Assembly (NCBI GenBank): GCA_016219595.1
Contig: JACRLY010000078.1
Span: forward strand, 1 to 54,351
Source: Ignavibacteriota bacterium
Lineage (GTDB): Bacteria; Bacteroidota; Ignavibacteria; Kapaibacteriales; UBA2268
DNA length: 54,351 bases
Reading direction: 5' to 3'
Made by a program: the position numbers and the translations under genes. The notes below the pieces were generated by a model. It saw nothing but the letters and a program-made list of their open reading frames with translations. It did not search any database and was not told the DNA's origin. This document shows, in pieces, positions 18,500 through 28,297 of the stretch. Position 1 is the stretch's first letter, and each line of letters starts with the position of its first letter.

Positions 18500-21319
18500 A
18501 TGACAAAGCCGAAAAAGAAAGATGAGAAAGTCAGAAAAGAAAATGTGAAATATGTATATTATTTTGGCGGAAACAAAGCCGATGGCGATGCTGCCATGAA
18601 AAACCTCCTGGGAGGCAAAGGAGCAAACCTGGCAGAAATGGTAAACCTTGGATTGCCTGTCCCTGCAGGATTTACAATTACAACAGAAGTATGCACATAT
18701 TTTTATAAGAACAAAAGAACATATCCCAAATCTCTGTACCAGGAAGTCGATAAAGCACTCGAAAGACTTGAAAAAGAAATGAAAGCAAAATTCGGAGATC
18801 CTAACAATCCTTTATTAGTATCTGTGCGTTCAGGAGCAAGAGCATCTATGCCGGGTATGATGGATACTGTTCTTAATCTCGGATTGAATGACATTACGAT
18901 TCAAGGTATAATAAAAAGAACAAACAATCCTCGTTTCGCTTATGATGCATATAGAAGATTTGTCTCGATGTACGGTGATGTTGTACTTGAATTGAAACCC
19001 CAAGGTAAAGACGACCTTGACCCTTTTGAAGTTATCCTGGATGCAAAGAAAAAAGCAAGGGGTGTCAAACTCGATGTCGAATTAACTGCTGATGATTTGA
19101 AGGAACTTGTTGCAGAATATAAAGCAGTGATTAATGAAAAACTCGGGATTGTATTTCCGGAGGACCCGAAAGAACAGCTCTGGGGTGCTATCGGGGCTGT
19201 GTTCGGCTCATGGAATAATAACAGAGCTAATATATATAGAAAATTGAATAATATACCAGATTGGTGGGGAACAGCAGTAAACATCCAGGCAATGGTATTC
19301 GGCAACCTGGGCGAAGATTCAGGCACTGGGGTTGCATTCACCCGTGATGCAGCATCCGGTGAAAATATATTTTACGGTGAATTTTTAATGAATGCCCAGG
19401 GTGAAGATGTCGTTGCCGGTATCAGAACACCTCTGCCCATCAAACAACTTGCTGAAAAAGACGGCAAATCATTTAATGAATTGATGAAAATCAGGAAAAT
19501 CCTCGAAAATCATTATCGTGACATGCTCGATATAGAATTTACAATTCAAAACAATAAGTTGTTTATGCTTCAGTGTCGTGTCGGAAAACGAACTGCAATG
19601 GCTGCAATTAAGATTGCTGTTGAAATGGTAAAAGAAAAATTGATAAAACCATGGGAAGCATTATTAAGAATCGAACCTGACCAGTTAAATCAATTATTAA
19701 GACCGGTATTTGACTTGAAGGCAAAGAAAAAAGCACTGGACGAAGGCAAACTTATGGCAAAAGGATTAAATGCCGGACCAGGCGCAGCAACCGGTAAAGT
19801 TGTATTTAATGCCGAAGACGCAATGGAATGGGCTAACAAAGGTGATAAAGTTATTTTAGTGAGAATTGAGACTTCACCGGAAGATATAGGTGGTATGAAT
19901 GCTGCCGAAGGTATATTAACTGCCAGAGGCGGAATGACTTCACATGCCGCACTTGTAGCTAGACAAATGGGTAAAGTTTGCGTTGCAGGATGCGGGTCTT
20001 TATTGATTGATTATAAAGACAGGACACTTAGAGTCGAAGGTAAAAATATATTAGTTAAGGAAGGCGATTACATATCAATAGACGGCACCACAGGTGAAGT
20101 TATAAGCGGAAATATACAGACAAAACCAAGTGAAGTTGTCGAAGTTCTTATCAATAAAACTCTGAAAGAAGAAGATGCACCTACATATCAGATTTACAAA
20201 CAAATCATGGATTGGGCAGACAGGTACAGAGTATTAAGAGTGAGAACAAATGCAGACCAGCCTGACCAGAGTGCCAATGCTATTTCCTTCGGTGCTGAAG
20301 GTATAGGACTTTGCCGGACTGAACATATGTTCTTCGGAGAAGGCAAAATCGGTCCGATGCGCCAGATGATTTTAGCAGACACAGTTGAAGAAAGAAGAAA
20401 AGCACTTGCAAAGTTATTGCCGCTTCAAAGGAAAGATTTTGAGGGCATTTTCGAAGTTATGGACGGAAGACCTGTTACAATAAGAACAATAGACCCACCA
20501 TTGCATGAATTTTTACCCCACGACGATGGAGGTCAGAATGAAATGGCTAAAGCAATGAATTTATCATTGAAAGTTATAAAAGAAAGAGTAGAATCTTTGC
20601 ATGAATTTAATCCTATGCTTGGATTGAGAGGCTGTCGTTTAGGAATTATATTTCCTGAGATAACCGAAATGCAGGCAAGGGCAATTTTCGAAGCTACTGT
20701 GAACGTCATAAAGAGCGGTAAAAAAGTACTTCCTGAAATTATGATACCTTTAGTTGGACATGTAAAGGAGTTAAAAAACCAGGAAGAAATAGTTCGCGCG
20801 ACAGCCGAAGAAGTGATTAAAGAAACAGGTGTCAAATTTGATTATCTTGTGGGGACCATGATAGAAATTCCACGTGGGGCTATTACGGCTGAAGAAGTTG
20901 CAACCGTTGCAGAATTTTTCTCGTTCGGCACAAATGATTTGACACAAACAACATTAGGTGTAAGCAGGGATGATGCCGGAAAGTTTTTACCTGAATATGT
21001 AAACAGGGATATCTACAAAATAGACCCGTTCGTTTCGATTGACCAGTCCGGAGTCGGTTTCCTGATGAAACATGCTGTTGCCGAAGGCAGAAAAACAAGA
21101 AAAAATATTAAGCTTGGAATTTGCGGTGAACACGGCGGCGAACCTGCATCGGTAGAATTCTGTCATAATATAGGTTTGAATTATGTTTCATGTTCTCCTT
21201 TCAGAGTTCCTATTGCAAAATTAGCTGCTGCAAGAGCAGCCATTAAAGAAGATCAGGCAGGCGACAGGCATAAGCATGTAAAAAAAGAAAAAAAAGATTT
21301 TAAAAAGAAAAAGAAATAA
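18500..21319 (+). CDS. ppdK: Pyruvate, phosphate dikinase
   Basis: A 939-residue cytoplasmic enzyme that interconverts pyruvate, ATP and phosphate with PEP, AMP and pyrophosphate. The N-terminal ATP-grasp nucleotide domain includes [12 protein letters not shown] (about 35-46) and [16 protein letters not shown]. The phosphohistidine domain has [16 protein letters not shown] with catalytic His482. The C-terminal PEP/pyruvate barrel has [11 protein letters not shown] and NYVSCSPFR with the acid/base Cys898. The start has a good GGAG ribosome site (18491-18494). The extra C-terminal tail, [16 protein letters not shown], is lysine-rich and not part of the usual fold. It has its own promoter. Confidence 0.96.
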   Translation: MTKPKKKDEKVRKENVKYVYYFGGNKADGDAAMKNLLGGKGANLAEMVNLGLPVPAGFTITTEVCTYFYKNKRTYPKSLYQEVDKALERLEKEMKAKFGDPNNPLLVSVRSGARASMPGMMDTVLNLGLNDITIQGIIKRTNNPRFAYDAYRRFVSMYGDVVLELKPQGKDDLDPFEVILDAKKKARGVKLDVELTADDLKELVAEYKAVINEKLGIVFPEDPKEQLWGAIGAVFGSWNNNRANIYRKLNNIPDWWGTAVNIQAMVFGNLGEDSGTGVAFTRDAASGENIFYGEFLMNAQGEDVVAGIRTPLPIKQLAEKDGKSFNELMKIRKILENHYRDMLDIEFTIQNNKLFMLQCRVGKRTAMAAIKIAVEMVKEKLIKPWEALLRIEPDQLNQLLRPVFDLKAKKKALDEGKLMAKGLNAGPGAATGKVVFNAEDAMEWANKGDKVILVRIETSPEDIGGMNAAEGILTARGGMTSHAALVARQMGKVCVAGCGSLLIDYKDRTLRVEGKNILVKEGDYISIDGTTGEVISGNIQTKPSEVVEVLINKTLKEEDAPTYQIYKQIMDWADRYRVLRVRTNADQPDQSANAISFGAEGIGLCRTEHMFFGEGKIGPMRQMILADTVEERRKALAKLLPLQRKDFEGIFEVMDGRPVTIRTIDPPLHEFLPHDDGGQNEMAKAMNLSLKVIKERVESLHEFNPMLGLRGCRLGIIFPEITEMQARAIFEATVNVIKSGKKVLPEIMIPLVGHVKELKNQEEIVRATAEEVIKETGVKFDYLVGTMIEIPRGAITAEEVATVAEFFSFGTNDLTQTTLGVSRDDAGKFLPEYVNRDIYKIDPFVSIDQSGVGFLMKHAVAEGRKTRKNIKLGICGEHGGEPASVEFCHNIGLNYVSCSPFRVPIAKLAAARAAIKEDQAGDRHKHVKKEKKDFKKKKK

Positions 21320-21503
21320 CTAATAATAAATCAGATTATACGTTTTTATAATCAAAGATTAGGTTATTTTATTTTTTATTAACAACTTTAGTAATACACA
21401 AAATATATTATAAAATATTTTGAACTTGAAAAATAATTTTTTTTAAATATAATTCTTTTATTTTTGTACAAAATTTTATTGCAAAATTATCAATGAGGAT
21501 AAT

Positions 21504-21899
21504 ATGAATTTATTCGAAGTTAAACCAGAAAATCAAATTATGCATTTAGACGAACCATACATATATGTGGAAGAAACATTGGCAGATTTTATTAACATCA
21601 CACCTGATATTGATTTCTCCTTTTCGGAAGTATTAAGTCATACAAACATAAATACCGACATCAGAATGGAAAAAATCGAAGAGGACGAGGAAGTTGATGA
21701 AGATTTCACCGACGATGAGTTCGAAGATGATTATGATGAGGATGACTTCGAAGATGATGAAGAAGAATTACTGGATGACGAAGATTTTGAAGAAGACTTC
21801 GATGAAGGAAATGATGATTTCGAAGAAGAATTTACCGAAGATGATTTTGATAGTTTCGACGAAGATGAAGAAGAATTCGATGATGAAGAAGATATCTGA
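21504..21899 (+). CDS. Highly acidic small protein
   Basis: A 131-residue protein that I do not recognise. Residues 1-53 are mixed (MNLFEVKPENQIMHLDEPYI). From about residue 55 to the end almost every residue is Asp or Glu, with regularly spaced Phe (patterns such as DEDDFEDD and EEDFDEGNDDFEEEF). It has a proper start and stop, a -7-like TATTTTTG (21459-21466) upstream without a clear -33, and a strong terminator after it. These are reasons to think it is expressed. It lies between ppdK and the ribosomal genes rpmA-rplU (opposite strand). A role as a polyanionic or cation-binding protein or chaperone is only a guess. Confidence 0.6.
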   Translation: MNLFEVKPENQIMHLDEPYIYVEETLADFINITPDIDFSFSEVLSHTNINTDIRMEKIEEDEEVDEDFTDDEFEDDYDEDDFEDDEEELLDDEDFEEDFDEGNDDFEEEFTEDDFDSFDEDEEEFDDEEDI

Positions 21900-21920
21900 T
21901 AATTAATTAGAAAATTATAA

Positions 21921-21952
21921 AAAAAAAGCCTCCTTCAAGGAGGCTTTTTAAT
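21921..21952. terminator. Bidirectional terminator between the acidic-protein gene and rpmA
   Basis: AAAAAGCCTCC, loop TTCAA, GGAGGCTTTTT: a GC-rich stem with A/T runs on both sides, able to end the acidic-protein transcript (+) and the rplU-rpmA transcript (-). Confidence 0.88.
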
Positions 21953-21975
21953 TTTTGCAAGTAGAGTAATAAAAA

Positions 21976-22233
21976 TTAGTTAATTGGATAAACAGAGACT
22001 TGTTGTTTTTCCCTGCCTTTTCTTTCAAATTTAACATTTCCATCAATCAATGAAAAAATAGTATAATCTGAACCCAAACCGACATTTTTCCCCGGATGGA
22101 ATTTAGTACCGCATTGGCGGACTATTATATTTCCCGATGTAACAAATTCGCCGCCGAATTTTTTTACACCGCGTCTTTGACCATGTGAATCTCTTCCGTT
22201 ACGGGTAGAACCGCCACCTTTTTTATGTGCCAT
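21976..22233 (-). CDS. rpmA: 50S ribosomal protein L27
   Basis: An 85-residue L27, located near the peptidyl transferase centre. It begins [16 protein letters not shown] and contains [21 protein letters not shown], both typical. There is no N-terminal prepeptide like that found in Firmicutes. It starts 2 bases after the rplU stop, in the classical rplU-rpmA pair, and is followed by a strong terminator. Confidence 0.97.
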   Translation of the reverse strand: MAHKKGGGSTRNGRDSHGQRRGVKKFGGEFVTSGNIIVRQCGTKFHPGKNVGLGSDYTIFSLIDGNVKFERKGREKQQVSVYPIN

Positions 22234-22235
22234 TA

Positions 22236-22598
22236 TTATTCCCCTTCCTCAGCTTGTGTTCCTGAATCTGCTTTCTTTTTTCTTGGAGCAGAAAGCTTAA
22301 TATCTGTAATTTCTATTTTAGTAAAACGTTGCCTGTGCCCGTTTAACTTTCTTTGACCTTTACTTTTTTTCTTGTGGAATACAAGAACTTTATCGTCCTT
22401 ACCATGCTCGAGAATTTTAGCTTTTACCGAACCGGCTATGTATGGTGAACCAATTTTTGTGGATTTATCATCGCCACCGGCAAGCAGGTTTTTAAATTCC
22501 AGGCTATCCCCGGGTTCCCCCTTAAGCAAGGGAACTTTTACTACTGCTTTTTTTTGGACTTCGAGCTGAATTCCACCTATTTCAACAACTGCAAACAT
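22236..22598 (-). CDS. rplU: 50S ribosomal protein L21
   Basis: A 120-residue L21, a 23S rRNA-binding protein. It begins [15 protein letters not shown]; the ATG at 22598 is preferred over an in-frame TTG four codons upstream. The core ends with the family block [19 protein letters not shown] short charged tail ([15 protein letters not shown]) extends beyond it. A -7-like TAAATTTG on the minus strand at 22682-22675, without a clear -33, would give a leader of about 70 bases. Confidence 0.95.
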   Translation of the reverse strand: MFAVVEIGGIQLEVQKKAVVKVPLLKGEPGDSLEFKNLLAGGDDKSTKIGSPYIAGSVKAKILEHGKDDKVLVFHKKKSKGQRKLNGHRQRFTKIEITDIKLSAPRKKKADSGTQAEEGE

Positions 22599-22697
22599 TT
22601 CAGTAACCAATATATATGTTTTAAATAATTATCATTTAACAGATTTGCAATTTAAGAATTTATTTTTTTTCACCCAAATTTATTTTATTATCAGAGG

Positions 22698-23969
22698 CTA
22701 AGCTGATTTGGTCTTCATCTTGCTTTTTGGATAATAAACCGGCTCAGAACCTTTTTTTATTACATCTTCTGTAATAAAGCATTTAAGAATATTATTCTTA
22801 TCCGGTAAATCGTACATAATCGGAAGCATTATATCTTCGGTAATAGAACGAAGACCACGCGCCCCGGTTTTTCTTAGTTTTGCTTTTTCAACAATTGCTT
22901 TCAACGCTTTATCTTCAAACTCAAGTTCGACGTCTTCCATGGCAAAAAGTTTTTGATACTGCTTTATTATTGCATTTTTCGGGTCGGTTAATATACTAAT
23001 AAGGGCTTTATCATCAAGTTCTTCCAATGCTACCAAAACCGGAAGTCTTCCGATTAATTCCGGAATAAAGCCATATTTTAATAAATCTTCAGGCTCAACT
23101 TTTTTCAGTAATTCAAAATCCGAAACGATAGCCTCTTCGATATCTGCTGTAAATCCGATTGTGGTCTTTCTAAGTCTTTGTGCAATTATAGATTCAAGAC
23201 CTTCAAATGCTCCGCCGCAGATAAATAGTATGTTTGAGGTATTTAAGAAAACAAGATTTTGTTCAGGATGTTTCCTTCCGCCTTTTGGCGGTACTCCTGC
23301 AACTGTTCCCTCAAGTATTTTCAGCAATGCCTGCTGAACTCCTTCACCGGATACATCCCTGGTTATGCTCCTTGATTCGCTTTTTCTTGCAATCTTATCA
23401 ATTTCATCTATGTAAATTATACCTTTTTCTGCTTTTTCGACATTATAATCTGTCTTTTGCAGCAACTGTAATAAAACAGTTTCCACATCATCACCGACAT
23501 ATCCTGCTTCGGTTATTGTAGTTGCATCTGCAATTGCAAAAGGAACTCTTAATATCCTGGCAAGTGTGCGGGCAAGTAATGTTTTTCCTGTTCCTGTGGG
23601 ACCAACTAAAAGAATATTACTTTTTTCTATTTCAACATCGCTTTGTTCGCCTTTGATATCATCGGAGAGGATTCTTTTATAATGATTATAGACAGCAACC
23701 GAGAGGGCTTTTTTGGAATACTCCTGCCCGATTACATATTTATCTAATTCTGACTTCATTTCCGATGGTTTTGGTAATTTACCGCCGTCATTGAAAATAG
23801 TATTTTCGAATCCTGTTTTCTTTTTCAGGATTTCCTGTGAATTATGGACACAAATATCACAAATATAAATCCTGTTTGGTCCTTCGATAAGACTCGATAC
23901 TTCTTTAGCACTTCTACCGCAAAAAGAGCAGTAAATCTCATCACCGAATGAAATATTATCTTTAGCCAT
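22698..23969 (-). CDS. clpX: ATP-dependent Clp protease ATP-binding subunit ClpX
   Basis: A 423-residue AAA+ unfoldase that feeds substrates to ClpP. The N-terminal zinc domain uses Cys14, Cys17, Cys37 and Cys40. Walker A is GPTGTGKT (123-130), Walker B is [10 protein letters not shown], and the sensor-2 region GARGLRSI is present. Length is normal. It follows clpP after 8 bases and forms the tig-clpP-clpX operon. Confidence 0.97.
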   Translation of the reverse strand: MAKDNISFGDEIYCSFCGRSAKEVSSLIEGPNRIYICDICVHNSQEILKKKTGFENTIFNDGGKLPKPSEMKSELDKYVIGQEYSKKALSVAVYNHYKRILSDDIKGEQSDVEIEKSNILLVGPTGTGKTLLARTLARILRVPFAIADATTITEAGYVGDDVETVLLQLLQKTDYNVEKAEKGIIYIDEIDKIARKSESRSITRDVSGEGVQQALLKILEGTVAGVPPKGGRKHPEQNLVFLNTSNILFICGGAFEGLESIIAQRLRKTTIGFTADIEEAIVSDFELLKKVEPEDLLKYGFIPELIGRLPVLVALEELDDKALISILTDPKNAIIKQYQKLFAMEDVELEFEDKALKAIVEKAKLRKTGARGLRSITEDIMLPIMYDLPDKNNILKCFITEDVIKKGSEPVYYPKSKMKTKSA

Positions 23970-23977
23970 TTCTTATT

Positions 23978-24610
23978 TTACTTATTTTCTTTCTTTTTTG
24001 TTTCTTCTTCAGGTTTCAATTCGGCTGCACTTGTCATAATCTTGTCAATAATTCCATATTCGAGAGCCTCCTGAGCAGACATATAATAATCTCTTTCTGA
24101 ATCCTGGTGAATCTGGTCAACTGATTTGCCGGTATGTTTAGCTGTAATTTCGTAAAGGGTTTCCCTGATACGCAGCATTTCCTTAGTATAGATTTCAATA
24201 TCAGTCGCTTGTCCCTGTGTTCCGCCAATCGGTTGATGCATTAGAATTCTGGCATTAGGAAGAGCATAACGCTTTCCCTTTGCACCCGCACATAAAAGTA
24301 CCTGTGCCATCGAAGCGCCCATACCCATGCATATCGTAACTATATCAGGTTTAACAAATTGCATCGTGTCATAAATAGCCAAACCTGAACTGACACTTCC
24401 ACCTGGAGAATTAATATACAAATTGATTTCCTTATTTGGGTCCTCACTCGAAAGAAACAGTAGTTGAGCAATAACCAGGTTTGAAATGTGGTCATCAATC
24501 GCTGTTCCAATAAAAATTATTCTTTCCTTCAAAAGGCGGGAATATATGTCGTAAGAACGTTCGCCTCTGCTTGTCTGCTCTATCACTATCGGTATTAACT
24601 GGTCAACCAT
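23978..24610 (-). CDS. clpP: ATP-dependent Clp protease proteolytic subunit
   Basis: A 210-residue serine peptidase that forms the tetradecameric chamber used by ClpX. The catalytic triad is Ser100 (GMGASMAQ), His125 (LMHQP) and Asp174 (ERDYYM). The usual ClpP block YINSPGGSV is at 65-73. The lysine-rich tail ([10 protein letters not shown]) is a minor extension. It lies between tig and clpX on the same strand. Confidence 0.97.
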   Translation of the reverse strand: MVDQLIPIVIEQTSRGERSYDIYSRLLKERIIFIGTAIDDHISNLVIAQLLFLSSEDPNKEINLYINSPGGSVSSGLAIYDTMQFVKPDIVTICMGMGASMAQVLLCAGAKGKRYALPNARILMHQPIGGTQGQATDIEIYTKEMLRIRETLYEITAKHTGKSVDQIHQDSERDYYMSAQEALEYGIIDKIMTSAAELKPEEETKKKENK

Positions 24611-24679
24611 AATTTTATCCTTTTATCAAACAATAAATTTCATTGCTATAACGAATTGATTCTGATATTCTTTTATAAA

Positions 24680-26020
24680 TCAATGTTTATGCTCGTGTTC
24701 GTGTTCGTGTTCGTGTTCATGATGATGATGCTCTTCGCCATCAGGATGATAATGCCCGTGCTCATCAAATTGAACTTCATTAGTAATTGCAAAATCAAGT
24801 ATGAAATCCATCAATTTTTTATGCAAAATATTTTCAGTTATCGCCCTATTCTGCATAATTGCTCTCCTAACGGTATCAGGGTCACTTTTACTTCTTGCTG
24901 CTTCTGCTTCAACAAGATTATCTAAATCAAAATCTTCTACTTCAAGTTTTTCATTTTCTATTATTCTTTTTCTAATAATTTCCCACTTAACGGTTTTTTC
25001 TGCTACAGGAAGTAAACCCGGGACCATGCTGTCAATTGAAAGATTAGCAGCATCCGGCATATTAGAGTATCTTTTTTTAATATCTTCAGCCATGTTTTTA
25101 GCAACTTCACTGACAATTGATTCCGGAGCAGAAAGTGAATTCATTTCTACAATTTTGTTGACAATCTGGTCTTCCATCGCAGTGCGGCTCTTGTGATTCC
25201 ACTCATCCTGCATCTGGAATTCCAATTCATCCTTTAATTCCTGGTATGTATTCATATTTCCGCTTGTATATTGTTTTACGAATTCATCGGTGAGTTCAAT
25301 CGGAACTAATTTTTGAATTTCTGTAACTTCAACTTTATAAGTTTTATCCGGAGCAGAATTATCTGCTTCCTTCGGCTGGAAATTGAATGTATCACCAACT
25401 TTAGTGTTCAGCAGTGATGCTCTCAAATCAGGCATTACTGTCTCATTTGCAAGGTATACATGGGTGTCAATCGGTTTTTCACCTATGATTGGAACTAGTG
25501 ACTGAGGATCAATTACAGTGAGTTTTATCCCGACTATATGATTTTCATCATTGACAAATTCATCAGGCTCCATCTTTCCGTTTGCTTTAGCTATTTCATT
25601 TAATCTTAACTGGAGTTCTTCTTCAGTTACTGTATGAATCGGTTCATCGATGGTTAGACCCCGGTAATCAGCTAATTCAAAATCAGGCAATACCTCATAA
25701 GATATTTTGAACACTACTCCTTCATCGGTTCTGTCGACATGAAATAAACTCGGCTGTCCAACGACCGGTAATTCTTTTTCCTTTATAATTTTTCTAAATT
25801 CATCATCACAAATTGTTTCGAGAGATTCTGCTTCGATTCTTTTTCCATAATATTGCTTTACTAAATTCATCGGCACTTTGCCTTTCCTGAATCCCTTCAT
25901 ATCTATGCTTTTTTGAGCTTCCTTATATGCATCTTCAAAGTGAGGTTTCAGTTCATCATTTGTTAGAGTTATTTCGATTTCACGTTTACATCCGTCAAGT
26001 TCTTTAATTGTATTTTCCAA
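24680..26020 (-). CDS. tig: Trigger factor with histidine-rich C-terminal tail
   Basis: A 446-residue ribosome-bound chaperone and peptidyl-prolyl isomerase. The ribosome-binding domain has GFRKGKVPMNLVKQYYG (the GFRxGxxP signature). The FKBP-like domain lies in the middle (about 150-240), followed by the helical arms. The start chosen is TTG at 26020 (MENTIKELDGC): an AGGTAGG ribosome site precedes it and it fits family alignment. Longer in-frame starts would read into the tRNA gene upstream. The last 26 residues contain 13 histidines (HHHHEHEHEHEHEHKH at the end), a likely metal-binding tail. It is the first protein gene of the tRNA-Leu-tig-clpP-clpX unit. Confidence 0.93.
   Translation of the reverse strand: MENTIKELDGCKREIEITLTNDELKPHFEDAYKEAQKSIDMKGFRKGKVPMNLVKQYYGKRIEAESLETICDDEFRKIIKEKELPVVGQPSLFHVDRTDEGVVFKISYEVLPDFELADYRGLTIDEPIHTVTEEELQLRLNEIAKANGKMEPDEFVNDENHIVGIKLTVIDPQSLVPIIGEKPIDTHVYLANETVMPDLRASLLNTKVGDTFNFQPKEADNSAPDKTYKVEVTEIQKLVPIELTDEFVKQYTSGNMNTYQELKDELEFQMQDEWNHKSRTAMEDQIVNKIVEMNSLSAPESIVSEVAKNMAEDIKKRYSNMPDAANLSIDSMVPGLLPVAEKTVKWEIIRKRIIENEKLEVEDFDLDNLVEAEAARSKSDPDTVRRAIMQNRAITENILHKKLMDFILDFAITNEVQFDEHGHYHPDGEEHHHHEHEHEHEHEHKH
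24695..24718 (-). repeat. Hexanucleotide repeat in the tig C-terminus
   Basis: Four perfect copies of GTGTTC (plus strand), reading as Glu-His on the coding strand. This simple repeat builds the histidine-rich tail and could change length by slippage without shifting the frame. Confidence 0.8.
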
Positions 26021-26068
26021 AATCCTACCTGTTAAAATTAAATGAAAAAAATTACGATATGCCTTATG

Positions 26069-26150
26069 TGCGGACGGGGAGACTCGAACTCCCACGAGCT
26101 TCCTCACTAGATCCTAAGTCTAGCGCGTCTACCAATTCCGCCACGTCCGC
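26069..26150 (-). tRNA. tRNA-Leu (anticodon UAG)
   Basis: On the minus strand the molecule begins GCGGACGTGGCGGAATTGG and ends CCCCGTCCGCA, with a 7-bp acceptor stem (GCGGACG/CGTCCGC). The anticodon loop is CTTAGGA with anticodon TAG. A long variable arm (TGAGGAAGCTCG) marks a class II tRNA. CCA is not encoded. A -7-like TAATTTTG (minus strand, 26171-26164) lies about 14 bases upstream of the 5' end. Trigger factor starts 48 bases downstream and is probably co-transcribed. Confidence 0.95.
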
Positions 26151-26377
26151 ATTATAAAGAATACAAAATTAAGAATTATCAATTACTAAAAAAAGTAGGA
26201 CGTTTATAAACGGTTATAAGTGGGGAACTTAAAATAAATAAACACTCTAAACTATTTGATAAAATTCACTAAATCCGTTATAAAGTCTGATTCCATAATT
26301 AATTATGAATGACATAAATCAATTATGCTGTTTATTAATCCTGAGTAATTAAATTTGCAAAAATTAACAGGATAGGA

Positions 26378-27715
26378 ATGAAGAAAAGAGTAATTATTAT
26401 CGGTGCAGGCATCGCAGGAATTTCATCTGCAATTGAACTGGTACAAAACGATATTGAAGTTATTGTACTTGAAAGAAGAGCTTTTCCAGGTGGAAGAATG
26501 TATTCGATATGGGATAATGAATCCGGAGAGTATATAGATAATGGACAGCATTTGATGGCCGGTGCTTATGTCAACTTTTTCAGGATACTGAAAACTTTAG
26601 GTACATATAACCTTATTGAATTTCAGAAGTCATTAATTGTACCGTTTATTGATTTGGAAGGTAACAGTACAGTCCTCGATTCTAATGTTTTTCCGGGGAA
26701 AATGGGAATTTTATATGGCTTTATGAAATTTTCAGGAGTATGTTACAAATCCAAAATCAAGTCAATTTCATTGATAAGAAATATGTTAAATGATAAAATT
26801 GAAATTGAAGGAATGACTGTTGATTCGTTGTTGAGTTTAAATAAAATCCCAGGAGATATAATTGATAGATTTTGGAAACCGTTTTGTCTTGCAGTAATGA
26901 ATTTAAAAATAAATGATGCATCCGCACAGATATTATCAAACGTTCTTAAGAAATTATTTCAAAGCAAAAATAATTCTTCTCTCGCATTCTCAAATGTTCC
27001 CCTATTGAAATTGATTTCACCAATAACCGATTGGTTATCAAATAAAAATAGTAATATTTACTATAATAGTACCGTAAAGCAGTTACAAATAGATGATAAT
27101 CAAATTGCTGTAATTACTGATAAAAACGAAATAATCATTGCGGACGCAATTATTTCTGCATTGCCCTATTTTGCTTTTCAGAAAATATTACCTGAAAAAT
27201 ACCGTGAATATTTATTTTTCAAAACTTTGAATGAGTACAAAAATTCTTCAATTATTTCGATTTATTTATGGCTTGATAAAGAAATCAGTAATGCTAATTT
27301 TACAGGAATGCTTGGTACAAAGACTCAATGGATTTTTAACCGTAGATTGATTTGTCACGATGATGAAAAAAATGATAGAAAATATCCCGGACATATAACT
27401 TTAACGATAAGCGGTGCAAATGATATCATTGATGAAAATCCGGAGATGTTAGCCAAAGAATGTTTCAATGAAGTGAAAACAGCATTTAAATCAGATGCTA
27501 AATTATTATCATGGAAAGTCATCAAAGAAAAAAGGGCAACATTTATTTCAAATCCTCTAATGGACGCTCAAAGATTGAGTCAGCAAACACCAATTGCAAA
27601 TTTATTCATAGCCGGAGACTGGACATCAACAGGATTACCTGCAACTCTGGAAGGTGCCGCTTATAGTGGTGTGCTTGCCGCTGAGTATGCTATGAATTAT
27701 TTAAATGAAAAATAG
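26378..27715 (+). CDS. FAD-dependent desaturase-like oxidoreductase (HpnE-like)
   Basis: A 445-residue amine-oxidase/phytoene-desaturase-fold protein. The FAD site is IIIGAGIAGISSA (5-17), followed by LERRAFPGGR and the block YIDNGQHLMAGAY (about 51-63), which is typical of hydroxysqualene dehydroxylase HpnE. The C-terminal FAD motif is GLPATLEGAAYSGVLAAEYA. HpnE makes squalene in the HpnCDE pathway, but no hpnC or hpnD is in the window, so the substrate (squalenoid or carotenoid) is open. A ribosome site (AGGATAGGA) precedes the ATG. Confidence 0.78.
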   Translation: MKKRVIIIGAGIAGISSAIELVQNDIEVIVLERRAFPGGRMYSIWDNESGEYIDNGQHLMAGAYVNFFRILKTLGTYNLIEFQKSLIVPFIDLEGNSTVLDSNVFPGKMGILYGFMKFSGVCYKSKIKSISLIRNMLNDKIEIEGMTVDSLLSLNKIPGDIIDRFWKPFCLAVMNLKINDASAQILSNVLKKLFQSKNNSSLAFSNVPLLKLISPITDWLSNKNSNIYYNSTVKQLQIDDNQIAVITDKNEIIIADAIISALPYFAFQKILPEKYREYLFFKTLNEYKNSSIISIYLWLDKEISNANFTGMLGTKTQWIFNRRLICHDDEKNDRKYPGHITLTISGANDIIDENPEMLAKECFNEVKTAFKSDAKLLSWKVIKEKRATFISNPLMDAQRLSQQTPIANLFIAGDWTSTGLPATLEGAAYSGVLAAEYAMNYLNEK

Positions 27716-27769
27716 ATTGGAACGTCAATCCGATTAATTTCTGATACTAAATGAATAAAGGGGGAAATT

Positions 27770-28297
27770 ATGGCAGGAGATATAATAATAAACGATTTTC
27801 AGGATTATAGTGAAGTATTTTCCGGCACTGAATGGAAAACACTTCAATTCTCTATTTTCTGGATGTTTAATGCTGTTGCTAAAGCTGACGGCAAAATAGA
27901 CAAAAAGGAAATGGATGCCCTGCAGCATTTAATAAAGAATTCTTCAGCAATTATTAATCACCTTGCATGGACTGTGATTTCTTCAATTGAGAAGGAATTC
28001 GACATAATATTTGCGGAATTTGAAACAGATAAAAGAGAAGTAATCGATGGGATGCGGGAAGTCTCCGATTTATTAAATAAGAAAGTAAACCCCAAAACAG
28101 CAGTCGAATTTAAAAAGACTTTAATCGGTATTGGATTTTATATTGCAAATGCATCAGGAAAATGGATTGGTTCAAAAGTCTGTGCCGAAGAAGGTATTGC
28201 AATAAAATTAGCAGGGATGAACCTGAGATTATCTGCCGCTCAACTGGATGAAATCCCGACAATAGATGATATTTTCAGCAGTTTTGATGAGTTTTGA
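27770..28297 (+). CDS. TerB-like helical protein
   Basis: A 175-residue soluble protein with no signal or membrane segment. The stretch VAKADGKIDKKEMDALQ (about 37-53) resembles the acidic, metal-binding start of TerB-like domains. The rest is helical. The function is unknown. A strong purine-rich ribosome site (GGGGGAA) precedes the ATG at 27770. Its stop codon directly abuts the stop of the convergent coaBC gene, with no bases between. Confidence 0.5.
   Translation: MAGDIIINDFQDYSEVFSGTEWKTLQFSIFWMFNAVAKADGKIDKKEMDALQHLIKNSSAIINHLAWTVISSIEKEFDIIFAEFETDKREVIDGMREVSDLLNKKVNPKTAVEFKKTLIGIGFYIANASGKWIGSKVCAEEGIAIKLAGMNLRLSAAQLDEIPTIDDIFSSFDEF

Noticed and set aside
21334-21353. GATTATA/TATAATC hairpin after ppdK as a terminator
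   Set aside because: The stem is pure AT-rich and no T-run follows, so it is not convincing.
21694-21906. Met/Lys-rich frame overlapping the acidic protein
   Set aside because: It is the +1 shadow of GAT/GAA-rich codons, with no start signals of its own.
24695-24718. Hexamer repeats as a possible CRISPR-like or regulatory array
   Set aside because: They are a coding repeat for Glu-His in trigger factor, with no spacers.
26021-26107. Longer N-terminus for trigger factor
   Set aside because: It would read into tRNA-Leu; the TTG at 26020 fits the family start and has a ribosome site.
26201-26307. Palindromes CGTTTATAAACG and CATAATTAATTATG before the HpnE-like gene
   Set aside because: Short AT-rich palindromes are expected by chance here, and no regulator or matching second site was found.
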